Assembly (NCBI RefSeq): GCF_042477335.2
Contig: NC_091727.1
Span: 128,681,501 to 128,745,500 of the forward strand
Length of the DNA: 64,000 bases
Source: Ovis canadensis
Lineage: Eukaryota; Chordata; Mammalia; Artiodactyla; Bovidae
Direction of reading: 5' to 3'
In this document: positions 13,383 through 26,037 of the stretch, in pieces
Layout of the letters: each line of letters begins with the position of its first letter
Numbering within the stretch: position 1 is the first letter of the stretch
The notes under the pieces: generated by a model
What the model was told of the DNA's origin: nothing
Seen by the model: only the letters and a program-made list of their open reading frames with translations
Database searches by the model: none
Made by a program: the position numbers and the translations under genes

Positions 13383-16300
13383 ATGGCTAGCTGCTCCTTC
13401 GCTCGCGACCAAGCGACAAGGAGACTGCGAGCTGCAGCAGCGGCAACAGCAGCGGCTCTAGCTGCGGCGGCGACCACCCCATTTCTTTCCTCGGGAACCC
13501 CCACCGCACCCATTGGGACCGGGTCGTCTTGTCCGGGAGCCATGTGGCTCTCCACGGCCACTGGCTCCCGGTCAGACTCGGAGTCCGACGAGGAGGACCT
13601 TCCCGTCGGGGACGAAGTCTGCAAACGCGGCTACCTGCGGAAACAGAAGCATGGGCGCTGGCGCTACTTCGTGCTCAAACTCGAGACCGCCGACGCCCCA
13701 GCTCGGCTGGAATACTACGAAAATGCCAGGAAGTTCCGGCACAGTGTCCGCACCGCGGCGGCTGCAGCGGCGGCGGCCGCCTCCGGCGCCACGGTCCCCG
13801 CGCTCATTGCACCGCGGCGCGTGATCACCCTGTACCAGTGCTTCTCGGTGAGCCAGCGGGCCGACGCAAGGTACCCACACCTCATCGCTCTTTTCACCCA
13901 AAACGAGTATTTCGCGATGGTGGCCGAGAATGAGTCGGAGCAAGAGAGCTGGTACTTGCTGCTCAGCCGCCTCATCCTCGAGAGCAAGCGCCGCCGCTGC
14001 GGCACGCTCGGCGCGCAGCCGGAGGGAGAGCCGGCCGCGCTAGCGGCTGCAGCGGCGGTGGAGCCACCCTTCTACAAAGATGTGTGGCAAGTAATAGTCA
14101 AACCCAGGGGGCTGGGGCACCGAAAAGAGCTGAGCGGCGTGTTCCGGCTCTGTCTTACCGACGAGGAGGTTCTGTTCGTGAGGTTAAATACAGAAGTGGC
14201 CAGCGTGGTCGTCCAGCTCCTGAGCATCCGTCGCTGTGGGCACTCGGAGCAGTATTTCTTCTTGGAAGTCGGTAGGTCCACCGTCATCGGTCCGGGGGAG
14301 CTCTGGATGCAAGTGGATGACTGTGTGGTGGCCCAAAACATGCACGAGCTGTTTTTGGAGAAGATGAGAGCCTTGTGTGCAGACGAATACAGAGCCCGCT
14401 GCCGCAGCTACAGCATCAGCATCGGCGGCCACCTGTTAACCCTGCTGTCCACTAGGAGGCACCTGGACATGCTGCCGCTCGAGCCCGGCGGCTGGCTCCG
14501 AAGGTCCCGCTTTGAGCAGTTTTGCCACCTTTGGGCCATCGGTGATGGGGAAGACGAGATGCTCTTCGCCAGGCGCTACATAACACCCAGTGAGCCTGTG
14601 CCCCGCTCCAGACGAGGAAGACTACACCTGCCCAGAGGGCGCAGACCCAGGAGAGCGACTTCAGTGCCAGCCAGCTTTTTCCGCCACACCGCACCCAGCC
14701 CTGTGCGCATCCTGTACCCTGCAGAAGCCCTCCACGACCGAGATCCCGTGTCTTCTGAAGCCTCTGGCTCTGGCTCTGGCAACTCAGGTGAAGAAGGTGG
14801 TCCTCAGGGCAAAGAGGATCAGAAAGAAAACGAAGGTGACTATATGCCCATGAACAACTGGGGCTCGGGAAATGGCCGGGGCTCAGGAAGTGGACAGGGT
14901 TCAAGTGGGCAAGGCTCCAGTGGCCAAAGCTCCGGGGGAAGTCAGTGCTCAGGCAGGGGGCATGGCTCTGGAGGTGGTCAGGGCTCAAGTAGCAGCCATG
15001 GCTCAAGTGGCAGCAGCTCCGGGGACCAGAGTGCAGGAGGAAACCAGTGCTCCGGGGACGGCCAGGGCACCGCTGGGCATGGCTCAAGCAGTGGCCAGGG
15101 AGCTGGAGGTGGGCATGGCTCAGGCCGTGGCCAGGGACCCGGAGATGGCCGTGGCTCAGGCGGTGGCAGGAACTCCGGAGGTGGCAAAGGCTCAGGGAGT
15201 GGGAAGGGGCCCGAAGGCAATGGTGATCGTGGGAAATCTCTGAAGAAAAGATCCTACTTTGGCAAATTAACTCAAGGCAAGCAACAGCAAATGCCACCAC
15301 CTCCGCCCCCTCCACCCCCACCAGGTGCAGCAACTGGTGGGAAAGGGAAGTCTGGGGGAAGGTTCCGACTTTATTTTTGTGCAGACAGAGGGGCCACAAA
15401 AGAACGCAAAGAAGCCAAAGAAGTGAAAGACACGGAGCCCCCAGAAGGTGCAGCTCGGGGTCCCCACAGAGCCAGAGCTTTTGATGAAGACGAGGATGAT
15501 CCGTATGTGCCAATGAGGCCAGGCGTGGCTGCTCCTCTCACAAGCTCCAGTGACTACATGCCCATGGCTCCTCAAAATGTCTCTGTGTCCAAAAAGCGCC
15601 ACTCTCGATCACCTTTCGAAGATTCTAGAGGGTACATGATGATGTTTCCCAGAGTGAGCCCACCACCTGTGCCAAGTCCTCCAAAAGCACCTGACCCTGC
15701 TAAAGAGGATGACTCAAAGGACAATGACAGTAACAGTGACTACATGTTCATGGCCCCTGGAGCTGGTGCCATTCCTAAAAACCCCAGAAATCCTCAGGGA
15801 GGCTCTTCCTCCAAAAGTTGGAGCTCCTACTTCTCTCTGCCAAATCCTTTCCGGAGCTCCCCATTGGGACAGAGTGACCATAGTGAGTATGTACCAATGC
15901 TACCTGGAAAATTCCTACGAAAGGGCCTAGAGAAGGAAGTCTTATCTAACAGAGGCCCCAAAGATACAGCTTCAAAGCCTTCAGTTGAAGGGTCTTTCTC
16001 AAAGCCTAGAGATGGGGGATCACCTTCCAAGCGTTCAGGTGATGGGCCCCCCAAGCACAAGGCTAAGAGACCTAATCGACTTCCTTTTATGACAAAAGGA
16101 AACAAAGTCAAGCCAAAACCACAAAAGCCCACACAGGAGCAGAGAGAAGCCGACAGCCCTAGGGGCTACGTCAACATTGACTTCCCTAAGAGAGGTTATA
16201 ATATGCCAGATCCATGTCTTCAAAGACTTCCAGGTGTGTGGGGCATAATTACCGACCCCAGACAGTTTGCCTTTTCCAATTATGTGAATATTGAGTTCGG

Positions 16301-17156
16301 AGTGCCATTTCCAAATCCAGCAGGCAACCTCTCAGATCTCTTCAGAGCTATCCCAGGTGCCAATCCCTTCTTTCTGGACGGTGCTACAGGGAGCAGTGCT
16401 AATAGGGAAGAAGGTGACTACATCGAAGTGACTTTCAACCCAGCGATGACACCAGCCGTGCCTTTTGCTGACAGTGCCATTCGCTACGATGCCGAAACTG
16501 GTCGCATCTATGTGGTCGATCCATTTTCTGAGTGCTGTATGAACATATCTCTCTCCCCCAGCCGCTGCTCCGAACGACCACCTGTAGCGAGGCTGCTACT
16601 GCGAGAAGAGCTCGAGCGAAGGCGCCCACAAAGCCGTTCGCAAAGTTTCTTTGCAGCCGCCAGAGCCGCCATCTCTGCTTTTCCGACCGACAGCCTCGAG
16701 AGAGACCTGTCCGCTTCCTTCGCCGCGGCCGCGGTAGCGGCCGCCGTGCCAACCTTAGCTCTCGGCCGGGCTTTAGCCGTCGCCTCCGCTTTGGTCGCGG
16801 CTCCCGGCATCGGCGCAGCAGCCGCCGGCCTCGAGGCTGCCGCTGGATTTGACTCCGCCTCCGTCCGCTGGTTCCTACCTGTTGCCGATGCTGCTGGTGC
16901 CGCTGTCAGGGGGGCCCAAGACGTTGCGGGTGGCTCGAACCCCAGAGCCCCAAACCCATCAGCAGACCTGGCCGGAGGTGAGAACGGAGCCGGTGGGGCT
17001 GCCGCTGCAGTCGCCGCTCCGCCTCGATCACCTGGCCGCGGCCGGGTGCCCAGACCCCCAGAAAGAGAAGATTCTGACGAAGACGACACGTACGTGAGAA
17101 TGGACTTTGCAAGACGTGACAACAGGAAGTTCGACTCTCCCCAAAGAGGTTGGTGA
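13383..17156 (+). CDS. IRS4: Insulin receptor substrate 4, complete coding region
   Basis: This is a cytoplasmic docking protein. Activated insulin and IGF-1 receptors phosphorylate its tyrosines, which then recruit PI3-kinase p85 and GRB2. The single open frame encodes 1257 residues, the length I recall for human. The start ATG at 13383 has a strong ATCACCATGG context and the family's opening MASCSF; no in-frame ATG precedes it in the open stretch. A PH domain spans about residues 78-199 ([20 protein letters not shown]) and a PTB domain about 231-335. The tail is disordered: a Gly/Ser/Gln block (about 494-615), a Pro run (638-647) and Ala runs. YXXM motifs stand at Y487, Y708, Y725, Y751, Y787, Y836 and Y1237; YVNI, a GRB2-type YXN site, occurs at Y929 and Y967. 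An alternative end is described under the distal exon. Confidence 0.98.
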   Translation: MASCSFARDQATRRLRAAAAATAAALAAAATTPFLSSGTPTAPIGTGSSCPGAMWLSTATGSRSDSESDEEDLPVGDEVCKRGYLRKQKHGRWRYFVLKLETADAPARLEYYENARKFRHSVRTAAAAAAAAASGATVPALIAPRRVITLYQCFSVSQRADARYPHLIALFTQNEYFAMVAENESEQESWYLLLSRLILESKRRRCGTLGAQPEGEPAALAAAAAVEPPFYKDVWQVIVKPRGLGHRKELSGVFRLCLTDEEVLFVRLNTEVASVVVQLLSIRRCGHSEQYFFLEVGRSTVIGPGELWMQVDDCVVAQNMHELFLEKMRALCADEYRARCRSYSISIGGHLLTLLSTRRHLDMLPLEPGGWLRRSRFEQFCHLWAIGDGEDEMLFARRYITPSEPVPRSRRGRLHLPRGRRPRRATSVPASFFRHTAPSPVRILYPAEALHDRDPVSSEASGSGSGNSGEEGGPQGKEDQKENEGDYMPMNNWGSGNGRGSGSGQGSSGQGSSGQSSGGSQCSGRGHGSGGGQGSSSSHGSSGSSSGDQSAGGNQCSGDGQGTAGHGSSSGQGAGGGHGSGRGQGPGDGRGSGGGRNSGGGKGSGSGKGPEGNGDRGKSLKKRSYFGKLTQGKQQQMPPPPPPPPPPGAATGGKGKSGGRFRLYFCADRGATKERKEAKEVKDTEPPEGAARGPHRARAFDEDEDDPYVPMRPGVAAPLTSSSDYMPMAPQNVSVSKKRHSRSPFEDSRGYMMMFPRVSPPPVPSPPKAPDPAKEDDSKDNDSNSDYMFMAPGAGAIPKNPRNPQGGSSSKSWSSYFSLPNPFRSSPLGQSDHSEYVPMLPGKFLRKGLEKEVLSNRGPKDTASKPSVEGSFSKPRDGGSPSKRSGDGPPKHKAKRPNRLPFMTKGNKVKPKPQKPTQEQREADSPRGYVNIDFPKRGYNMPDPCLQRLPGVWGIITDPRQFAFSNYVNIEFGVPFPNPAGNLSDLFRAIPGANPFFLDGATGSSANREEGDYIEVTFNPAMTPAVPFADSAIRYDAETGRIYVVDPFSECCMNISLSPSRCSERPPVARLLLREELERRRPQSRSQSFFAAARAAISAFPTDSLERDLSASFAAAAVAAAVPTLALGRALAVASALVAAPGIGAAAAGLEAAAGFDSASVRWFLPVADAAGAAVRGAQDVAGGSNPRAPNPSADLAGGENGAGGAAAAVAAPPRSPGRGRVPRPPEREDSDEDDTYVRMDFARRDNRKFDSPQRGW

Positions 17157-17195
17157 TTTTTAAATTCATTTCCCTGAAGTTAGTGGTGATTCCTT

Positions 17196-17201
17196 AATAA
17201 A
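17196..17201 (+). terminator. IRS4: Proximal IRS4 poly(A) signal
   Basis: A canonical AATAAA lies 40 nt after the IRS4 stop codon and is followed by a T/GT-containing stretch (ccccctgttacagtgttag). It would end the single-exon transcript with a very short 3' UTR. Confidence 0.6.
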
Positions 17202-17319
17202 TCGATGCACTCCCCCTGTTACAGTGTTAGGAGTATGTTTCATTCACTGGTGCTTATTTAAAATGGAAAGTAGAATTCTGTTTTAATCATTCATTCATGT
17301 GAATCATTATTATATTAAA

Positions 17320-17485
17320 ACTTAAGTTTTAATATAGTAAGTTTCTTTACCTGGAAAGCTCTGATTATCGATTAAACATTGGTTCTACTTTTTAGAACTA
17401 GTACTTAAGTTTTATTATAGTAAGTTTCTTTACCTGGAAAGCTCTGATTATCGATTAAACATTGGTTCTACTTTTTAGAAGTAGT
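17320..17485. repeat. 83-bp tandem duplication
   Basis: Two adjacent copies, 17320-17402 and 17403-17485, begin acttaagtttta/t and end tttttagaac/gtagt. They differ at only two positions, so the duplication is recent. It sits just behind the IRS4 stop codon. Confidence 0.95.
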
Positions 17486-20400
17486 TTAAACGTAAGGATG
17501 TGTAACATGTTTTCAGATAGCCTTTGATTTATGCAAACAGGACCTCGTGGTCCGTTGAATCCCATCAACTCATTTTCAAATCAACATGTCAAAGCTGCTT
17601 TTCTACAAATGACCACATTTAATTGCAGGACATTTAATAAGAGCACTGGATATTAAGCAGTAATAATCAACCGTTAACCTTTGCGGGTTGATGACCTTCT
17701 CCTCAGAAAATTACTTTTTAAAAAAGCAGTCATGGTTATGTTGGTTTGCTGAGATTTACCAAGAAGGTTGAATCTCAATTGTTAGTGTGAATGTCTGGCG
17801 GGAACCAAAGGTAAATAATCCAGAACAGGTAATTGAAAGAAGACTGTGTTTAACTCTGGAATGTGTTTTGGTGTTGTTTTGTTTTGTTTTTACACAGGAT
17901 ACATTGCCGGAAACCTTGAGAGTTCCTTTTCTATGTCACTAATAGTGACAGGCAAGTCATCTGCTGTGCCACATTTTCTTCATGTAATTCCCCCCCACCC
18001 CGCCCCCGCCAAAAAGGGTATGGTGATAACACAATAATGGGTATGACTATTTGTTTGAAAGGTTTAAAAACCATTTAAGACATCTAATTGGTGCATCTTC
18101 TGGGCAATTCAGTAAAGCAGGATAGGAAGGCTGGGGGCAGACGTGACCCCAGGGGCAGCTTACCCTGGAAGAGTGAAAGTTTTTTTTAAAGGGTTACTTT
18201 TTCAAAGGAAGAAACAAGGAAGAATAGGATCTGTCAGACTTGGAAATAAGACTTCAAGTAAATCTGTTGTATACATCGTGCAGTGTTGTTATTAGTGTCC
18301 CTGGAGACATTCTTGAGAAACGATTTTGGGAGATGATGTCTCCATAGTCTCCACTGCCTCCCCTCTTTACTGATATGTGCTTCTTTTCCAGGGAAGAGAA
18401 GGGATGGACCCCAGCAGTTTTCATTCCAGTAGTCAGTTTAGTGAAGATTCTTGCTTTGCTTGCTTTGTGGAATGCTTTTGTGATTGGATCTCTGCCCACT
18501 GTGCTTGATCAGGCAGAACAAGTCGGGGACTGATCACAACAGTCACCTAACAAGCTCTCTATTTAGTGCAGGTGTAGCCCTCCTCCCCTCTTTCCCCCTG
18601 CTTTAGAAAACTTGCCTTACAAAAACTCATGTTTGTAGCATGGACACATTAAGGAGTGATCATTAAAACGACAAAAGGATGCTTTGGCATGCCAAAGGAT
18701 TCAATTCAGGTCTCCTTTAAATTGTGAGGGCCCCCACCCCACACACACACGCGTGGGCACTCACACGCAATCATCAGCACTAACAGAACCATGCATTTAA
18801 AATATACAATTCTGTTGCCAAGCATTTAATTCATACCAAGCTTTTCAAGAAAAGATATATTTTATTCTGTAAAGTACACCTGGAAATTGGTCTTAAGCCA
18901 TTGTTTGAGCCTAACTGATATTGATGTGAGTGTTCCATAGCAATCTATGTCTCTGTGGTGCTTTGGAAAGAACAAGTTTTCATAGAGGTTTGTCTATATT
19001 TTCCACTACTCTTTGTTTCAGCAAAAATGAAAATTAGTGAAAATTTCTTGTTCCTTAAATAAATCCTGTCTTCCCAAATATTATCTAGATCATGAAATAA
19101 TTAACATTTATTTTAGCATAGGTTACTGATTTATGAATAACTTCAAATAACTTTGTAGCTATTCTGGAGGCTAATGTTCTGTAAATGTGTTGTTCCTTGA
19201 GGAAATTCCTAACTTTATCCAGCAAGGAGGCTGTATCTCACAGGGACATAAGTGCTTAGGTTAAAACAAGACAGCGAATGTGAAAGGACTTTGGGCCTTT
19301 AAAGTACTTTGCAAATATAAGATATTTTAATGTTGTTATTGGATTAACAAACATTGATGTTTCAATAATTTCAACAAGTGATTTAGTTTCTTGCAAAAAT
19401 GATTGGTCCTGAGACTGATTAAGGCACATTATTTGCTGAGATATATAATAGGAAAGATATATAGAAAGAAACTGAAGGAAATTACTTTTCCTACCAGCTT
19501 AATGCAAATTGATATGTTGGAATGTTGTCTGTGAAGGTTTAAGAACAAGCTGGCTGATTATGATCATTTTGTGACTATAAAGCTGTAGAATAGTTTTCAC
19601 CCATTTCTCATCTTGCTTCACCTTCCTAATGAAATAAAAAAAAAATTCACTTTAGAAAATAACAAATATGCTTTGACAAAGGAACAGAGGCACAGTCTTC
19701 ATTAGGAGTTAAGTATCTCTCAGGGTAATTTTAATTTTTGCAAATGTTTAAAACAGTGTCTGACACACAGTGTTACACATGAGTTATTATGCAACTAATA
19801 CAACTACTGTCATTGTTGTTACTGTTATTATTATTACATTTAGGAAAAACACAAAGCTAAAGTCCTGTGTCCCCAAATCCCACTTTTAAGTTTTCTTAAA
19901 ATGGTTTACATGCTTGTTCAGAATTGGCATTTTTATAGTTGTGATCTGTTTGTAACTTAAGAGAAATGAAGGGAGCCCATAAGGTAGTGAGACAGCTTTG
20001 TTCATATAACGCAAAATTAATATGTAATCTCATTTACCCACAAGTCATATTGCATATAAGTAAGTACTTCAAAGCCATTTGTTTAAGACAATTGGAACCA
20101 CCCAGAAATATAAACTGGACTTGACTTTTTAATAAATGAAATAATTTAAGAAGTGTGAAGTACTCAGATTTTAAACACATGGGTTATAAGTATTAGCATT
20201 TATAAAGAGAATGCAGTTTTTTTATATGGTTATTCTGGCTCTTGTTTATGAATGCATTTTTACTTTTTTTATTGTTGTATCTGATGTAGAATTCATAGTT
20301 TGAAGTTAGTTAAGGTTAAAAAAATTCACTGATCTTCCATTCCAAAGATGAGAAGATAAGAGCAGCTCTCAGAGGGGTGAGAGAATTGGCCAAATTAGTA

Positions 20401-23149
20401 ATGTTATAATAGTACTTGGTATTAAAAAGCAAAAAAAAAGCTGTATTAATTACCTTTTGAAATTTTAGTCCTTGTTATTAACACGAAGGAGGCATAAGCT
20501 TCTTTTCAGTGTACTACTGCCAAATCCTCTTGCTATAAATTATAGATGCTGAGAGCAAATTTTTTGTTTATTGGACTTATTTATTATACATTACTAGAGT
20601 TAAATCTCCACATAGCAGAGATTTCTCAGTCACCATTGTTGGGTCACTTATCTTAGACAACATTCATCCTCACCACAAAAAAAAAAAAAAGGACAGTTAT
20701 TTGGAGTAGAAGTATTTGATCTGTAACAATTAAAGAGGATTTCATTCTATTAAAGTTAACTAAAGCTATTGGCAATCATTATTTATGTGGATTCATTCTG
20801 TTTTTGAGTAATGCATCCCAGGTGATTTTGGAATTTTGGCTACTCACTAGCAAAGTATCCTCTTTAAACAAGGACTAGGACTTGAATATCACACATGCAT
20901 CAATACTCAAACAAGATCTCTTGCTTTCTTTTCCTCCCTCTAATTACCAAACATGAACTAAGAGGCTTCAGAGTCATTGACAGGAAACTATTTGGGAAAC
21001 AAACTCTGAGTGACCCCCAAGTTTTCATGTTGAAATAGGTGAGGATAACCAGTGTGGAGAGAAATCAGGCATCTTGTGTGTGATTTAAAAGGGATCATTG
21101 TTAACTTGTTGATGGAGGAAATGCTTTACAGTTGCCTACTGCCTTATAATTTGCAAAGCATATTTACATTCATTATTTTACTGGGGGATAGTAGGTACTG
21201 GAACTGAAGCCGGTATTAAGAACTTTCCCACTGTCAAAGAGGTAAGTGGCAGAGCAGAAAATCAAATCTATACATATGATTTCAAGTCCAGTGCTCCACC
21301 CAGCATACCACACTGCCCTTTCATCAGATGTTCAATCTGCTATTTTCCTATTGATGAAGATTATGATATAGGCAAGGTTGGGGAAATTTCCAAGTCTTCT
21401 TGAATTTGATAGTATCCAATTTGCTTGTAAGTAATTCAGAGTGTTATAATTGTGAGCGATCCCCCAGAGATTGGATCATTTTCATTACATTGAACTGTTT
21501 ATAGCTTTGTTATAAAAGAATATAACTTGTATTGGAATTGAAGGTTTTAAATCTGATTGCAGGAGGCGTTTGCTCATCTTTACCTCCCAAACACAAATAC
21601 TCTGTGTATCTATTTGGATTTCACAGAAACACTGAAAGGAATGAAAGGGGTGCATTCAATAAACTTCTGTTAATGGTCTTTTCCTTAAGTAAAGTCACCT
21701 GTGTGTGGTTTTTCCAAATAATCCATTGACATTTACCAGTTATTGCCAAAAGTCTTTCAATTCCTTTTTGTCCATATGTATAAAATCTGATATTCTAGTC
21801 GGCACCATTATGGTGCAAACAAAAAACAGAATAAGATGAGACAGGTGGGGATAAAAGCATTGTATTAAGAGATGCTCTTCATTTGTTTAAAATGCAAAAT
21901 TCGCCCTTGGCAGTCAGGGAAAAAGATTTTAGAAGCCTTGAAAATCAAATCCTTTCCTAGGGACATAAAAATCTTTGTTTAAAAATAAATTCATTTTGCT
22001 TAGCACCGTTTTCAAAAATGCTTTACAACTATATAAAAATAGCTCAGAGATTTTATAGGCATTATTGGAAAATAACTTTTGTGAAATGCTTAATTAAAGC
22101 CTGCAGTATGTTTTGTCTAAGAGGTGCTGCCAGGCTCGAAGATGGTGAAGATCATTTACTGGAAAACACTGCGTTGTCCTGAGTGAGAAATGAGAGATGA
22201 AAAAGGCTACATTTTATAATAATGAAATGAATACAGCACACTCAGTTTTTACCACAACTATCAGATTGCTAATTTTAAGGCTACTGATAAAAATTGCCAA
22301 GACGGTAGGTTCACCATATGACATTAAATGCATTCTGTAGCAATTCTGCATTGGTTATTGGTTGTTCAGCAACAGGTCTTAGATTTTCATCTTCTTTTTC
22401 AGCTGTTAGGCTGCACACTTGAGAAATAGGAATTTTAAAAGATTTTTTTAAATGTAGACCCATATCCTAGTTCAGATTTGCATTCTTTTAGAGGGTACCT
22501 TACTATTTCTGACTAATTCCTTTTAGAATTAATGAGAATATGTACTGAAATATTTCGTGAAATGAGAAAGTTATTGCACTTTTCCTCTAGCTTCCTAACA
22601 TCCCCTTTCTAATGGGTTGTTTTCTGTGAGTCTTACTCTCGATAATTTCAGGAAAACTTGCCTTTCCTGGCCTCTCTCTGGCAGTAAAGGTGAGGCCACT
22701 CTGGGAGTTCCACAAGGGAAGGGAGGCCCTCAGAGGGGAAGACTTCTTTCCTGAGAAGTTGCTGCCCCTAGTTCACAGCCTGTCTGTGCTCAGCTCACAG
22801 GAACAGCATTGCTTGCCTGCCCTGGTCTCACTTGTTGGCACAGAGGCAGCTGGGCTGGTGTTCAAAGCAGTTTTCATGGTTGGATTGACCACACTATGTT
22901 TGATGCTAGCCAGATCATCTGGATTTACTGAATATTCAATTCCCCATAAATTGTAGTCACTTTAGCTAGTTTTCACAATTTATATAATTTGCCTCTCTAT
23001 GATTACTAATTTGTTACTTGTAGACTTGAAACTTAGAGAATATCAATGAAGACTATCTCTAAATTCACCTTGAAAATGATTCACACCTGCACCCACGGTG
23101 CCTTTGAAAGTCTGACCAATAAATATGGTTTTAAACTCCTGCTGCTGCT
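17486..23149. other. Gene-free stretch downstream of IRS4 coding exon
   Basis: The sequence is mostly unique-looking and AT-rich, with no SINE. A C-rich run lies at 17990-18010 and a short CA-rich patch at 18735-18752. I see no coding frame with family features on either strand. Confidence 0.5.
21120..21320. repeat. Ancient mammalian-wide repeat (MIR/L2-like)
   Basis: The order (cttataatttgcaaagc, then aagtggcagagcagaaaatcaaa, then tttcaagtccagtgctcc, then accacactgcc) matches the general plan of old MIR/L2-related repeats. The subfamily is not certain. Confidence 0.45.
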
Positions 23150-23278
23150 TTTTCCTTTTTTTTTTTTTTTGGCCACACCATGTGGCTTGTGGGATCTTAA
23201 TTCCCTGACCAGCGATCGAACTCGTGCCCACGGCAATGAAAGCATGAAATGTTAACTACTGAACTACCAGGGAATTCC
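23150..23278 (-). repeat. CHR-type tRNA-derived SINE
   Basis: This is an antisense element that begins with a T run and ggccacaccatgtggc, has gggatcttaattccctgacc, and ends ccagggaattccc. An actcctgct...tttt sequence occurs on both sides as a likely target-site duplication. This is a cetartiodactyl SINE class. Confidence 0.8.
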
Positions 23279-24092
23279 CACTCCTGCTTTTTCATAACTT
23301 ATGCCTCTGTCCTCACCCTCAGACCTCCCCAACCATACCCACTACTGCCACCCATGAAGGACTTAATTGTGGCTGCGACTCTGACCATAGTTTCTACTGC
23401 CACCCTGGCCCTGTTATTACAGCTGCTTAAATTTAGGAGACCCTATTCTTACTGCTATGGCTTGAAGAGATCTTTTCCTGGAGTCTCATATTGAAACTTC
23501 AAACATGTCTCCCCACAGAAATGATGTTATACGTGACTGTCGGGTGCAGTCAAAATCATTCCCTTCTCAGTTTGGGATCTGCTTGTGTGGACGAACCTAC
23601 GAACCTGTCCACTATTTATTTATAACATTGTTTTCACAGGATAATTTATTTTGAGTTTCAAGTAAACAATGAGCCCTGGAATATGTCTTTTGTAAATCAG
23701 AGACTGCCTATATTAGAATTCTAGTAACTTGCATTCCTTAAGTCTTCAGTAACTAGGCAGCAGCATGAAGTGGCCAGAGTGTGTGTTGGGAGGTAGTGGA
23801 GAAGCTGACCTGTGATAAAAATCCTGTAGCTGATCCCCAAATAGTTTGTATCCAGATAATCAAGACCTGAATGAGCATGAATAAGTGGTCCAGGGCCTGC
23901 CTTCAAATGGCAGATGTGAAGCAATTGAACTGACCTTTGAGGAGGTGGAGGTTTCTAAGCATCATTCATTTTCCTTAACAGATTCTTTTGACTATTCCAT
24001 CACAAAACCATTGCCAGTTTAGGGAGAAGCATATTTGAGCTTCTGATCTATGAAGGAGACAATAGTCTGTTATGATTGGTGTTGTAAAGACT

Positions 24093-24355
24093 GCTAAGTT
24101 GCTTCAGTCGTGTCTGACTCTGTGCGAACCCATAGACGGCAGCCCACCAGGCTCTGCTGTCCCTGGGATTCTCCAGGCAAGAACACTGGAGTGGGTTGCC
24201 ATTTCCTTCTCCAATGCATGAAAGTGAAAAGTGAAAGTGAAGTCGCTCAGTCATGTCTGACTCTTAGCGATCCTGTGGACCACAGCCCACCAGACTCCTC
24301 CGTCCATGGATTTTCCAGGCAAGAGTGCTGGAGTGGGGTGCCATTGCCTTCTCCA
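24093..24355 (-). repeat. BOV-A2 SINE
   Basis: This antisense dimeric Bov-A element has two copies of the ttccaggcaagag/acactggagtgg core. An 11-base target-site duplication, ttgtaaagact, flanks it at 24082-24092 and 24356-24366. Confidence 0.93.
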
Positions 24356-24366
24356 TTGTAAAGACT

Positions 24367-26028
24367 AGCGGCAGTTATTGCTAGTTTTCACCCTTGAGGG
24401 ACAGCACTGCAATTAAGCTCTTTAGAGTGATCTTCCTATGTATTTCCAGGGCATAGGAGATGTGATGATCTGTTTCTTATTGGTGGAAAAAATCTACATA
24501 TAAGCCAGAGGCAATAATGTAACTGTATTATTATATACTCATCTTTGGGCTAAATGCTTCCATTTTCTCCTCATTTACTTTGTTCGTCTTCAGTGCTTTG
24601 CTTATCGTTGCCCCTGCTTGTTCAAGATCACCAGTTGACCATGGGGATGGATAGCATGATGTCTAATAAAATTTTCAAAAGAACTTGAATTGTTTCTTTC
24701 ATTCTAGGAAGATTGGAGGTAAGACAACTGAGGCCATGGGATTGGGAGAGTGGAAAAAGAATGAGAGACTAACTGGATATATTGTTATTTGGGCTTGTCT
24801 GGGCAGGGGAACCACTGCTCTGTTGGACTTCAGGCTGTAATAGAAACATGTTTGAGATTCATATGAAGCGACCTGGAATGCCCTGGAGGAACTGCCTACA
24901 TTGCTCACCCTACACATTTGCGGGAGTATTGATGTCATGTGTGTTTTCTCAGTATATTAAAGATTAATGGTCAGATTTATATAATTATAAAAACTGAGAT
25001 AGAAACATTTGCTGCATTTGTTTTTGAGAAGAAAATTATATCTGTCAGATCTGGGGGGCCACGAGTAGGAAAATGTTTTGACCCATCAGAGTCCATTGAG
25101 GTTTTCTCCCTTCTGGAGAAGGGGTGAAATTAACTTGCCACTAAAAAGACCTTTGCTTAATCAGAAAGTTAGAATACCTGATACAGTAATTATTTATAAC
25201 CCATCAGTCTCAAGTGGAAGTAATACATCAAAATAAGATCACGTTATTAAAAGCATTGCCATTTTACCTTCCTGGTGGTGAAATGATATCAAAATGAACA
25301 GGAAACAGAACTCAGATGTGACTGTCAGCCCTTTGATTCATTTTGCAGACTGTTTCTGATGGAGTGTTAATCCCAAATTGCTTTCCTTTGCCAGCCAGCA
25401 AGCTTCTGGGTTATTTCTTATGGTGTTCTTTGAAATGTTCTTGGGGAATGTAAACTCATTTTAATATTGACCTAAGTAAAACAGGATTATACAGGTAAAT
25501 CTGTGGCTCAAGTTCCCATAATGCATTTCAAAAGCAAATTAAATTATTTTTGGATTATATTGTTTTCGATAGCATTATTTCTACTGGCATGGCTAATCAA
25601 GAGTTGATGAATATATTTTGTAAAGTAAACTTGAAATCACACCATTATTTGCTAGGTTTTAGTATGTTATCAAGCATTCACTCAATGCTGGTGTGTAGGT
25701 GTTATAGGAAAGCAATTGAAATATGAATCAAATTTTTATTAGAACCCTTGTCACTTTTGAAAAAGTAAAGAAAGAAAGCTCTAATAGGAACAAATGCCCC
25801 TAATTTCAGGCTTACTGTAATGTTGGGGTAGTCAGATGGAGCTTAATTTGTATGTTTCTAGGAAAACACTTGTGAAATACAGGGAGTAGTAAGAAATCTC
25901 CTTTAAAGCACATTCAGTATACTATGTATGAACATTTTTATACTAAAACAAAGCAAACCAAATTAGGTACAGTACCTTTATCTTAAACTTCTGTTAAGAA
26001 CCTCTAGCTGACAGTAGCTTCAAAATTT
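24367..26028. other. Gene-free stretch
   Basis: I see no coding region or repeat I can name. The composition is AT-rich. Confidence 0.5.
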
Positions 26029-26037
26029 TGTAATGCT

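Noticed and set aside
13079-13624. 181-codon minus-strand frame over the IRS4 start
   Set aside because: It is a GC-rich shadow of the IRS4 frame and 5' UTR, with an Ala/Arg/Gly-rich artefact composition.
14452-15513. 353-codon open frame on the minus strand opposite IRS4
   Set aside because: It mirrors the Gly/Ser-rich and Pro-rich coding repeat of IRS4. Its Ser/His/Leu/Pro composition has no domain, and no promoter or splice signal supports it.
16508-17122. 204-codon Ala/Arg/Ser-rich frame on the minus strand
   Set aside because: It lies opposite the GC-rich 3' end of IRS4. Its composition follows CpG/GC content and no family features appear.
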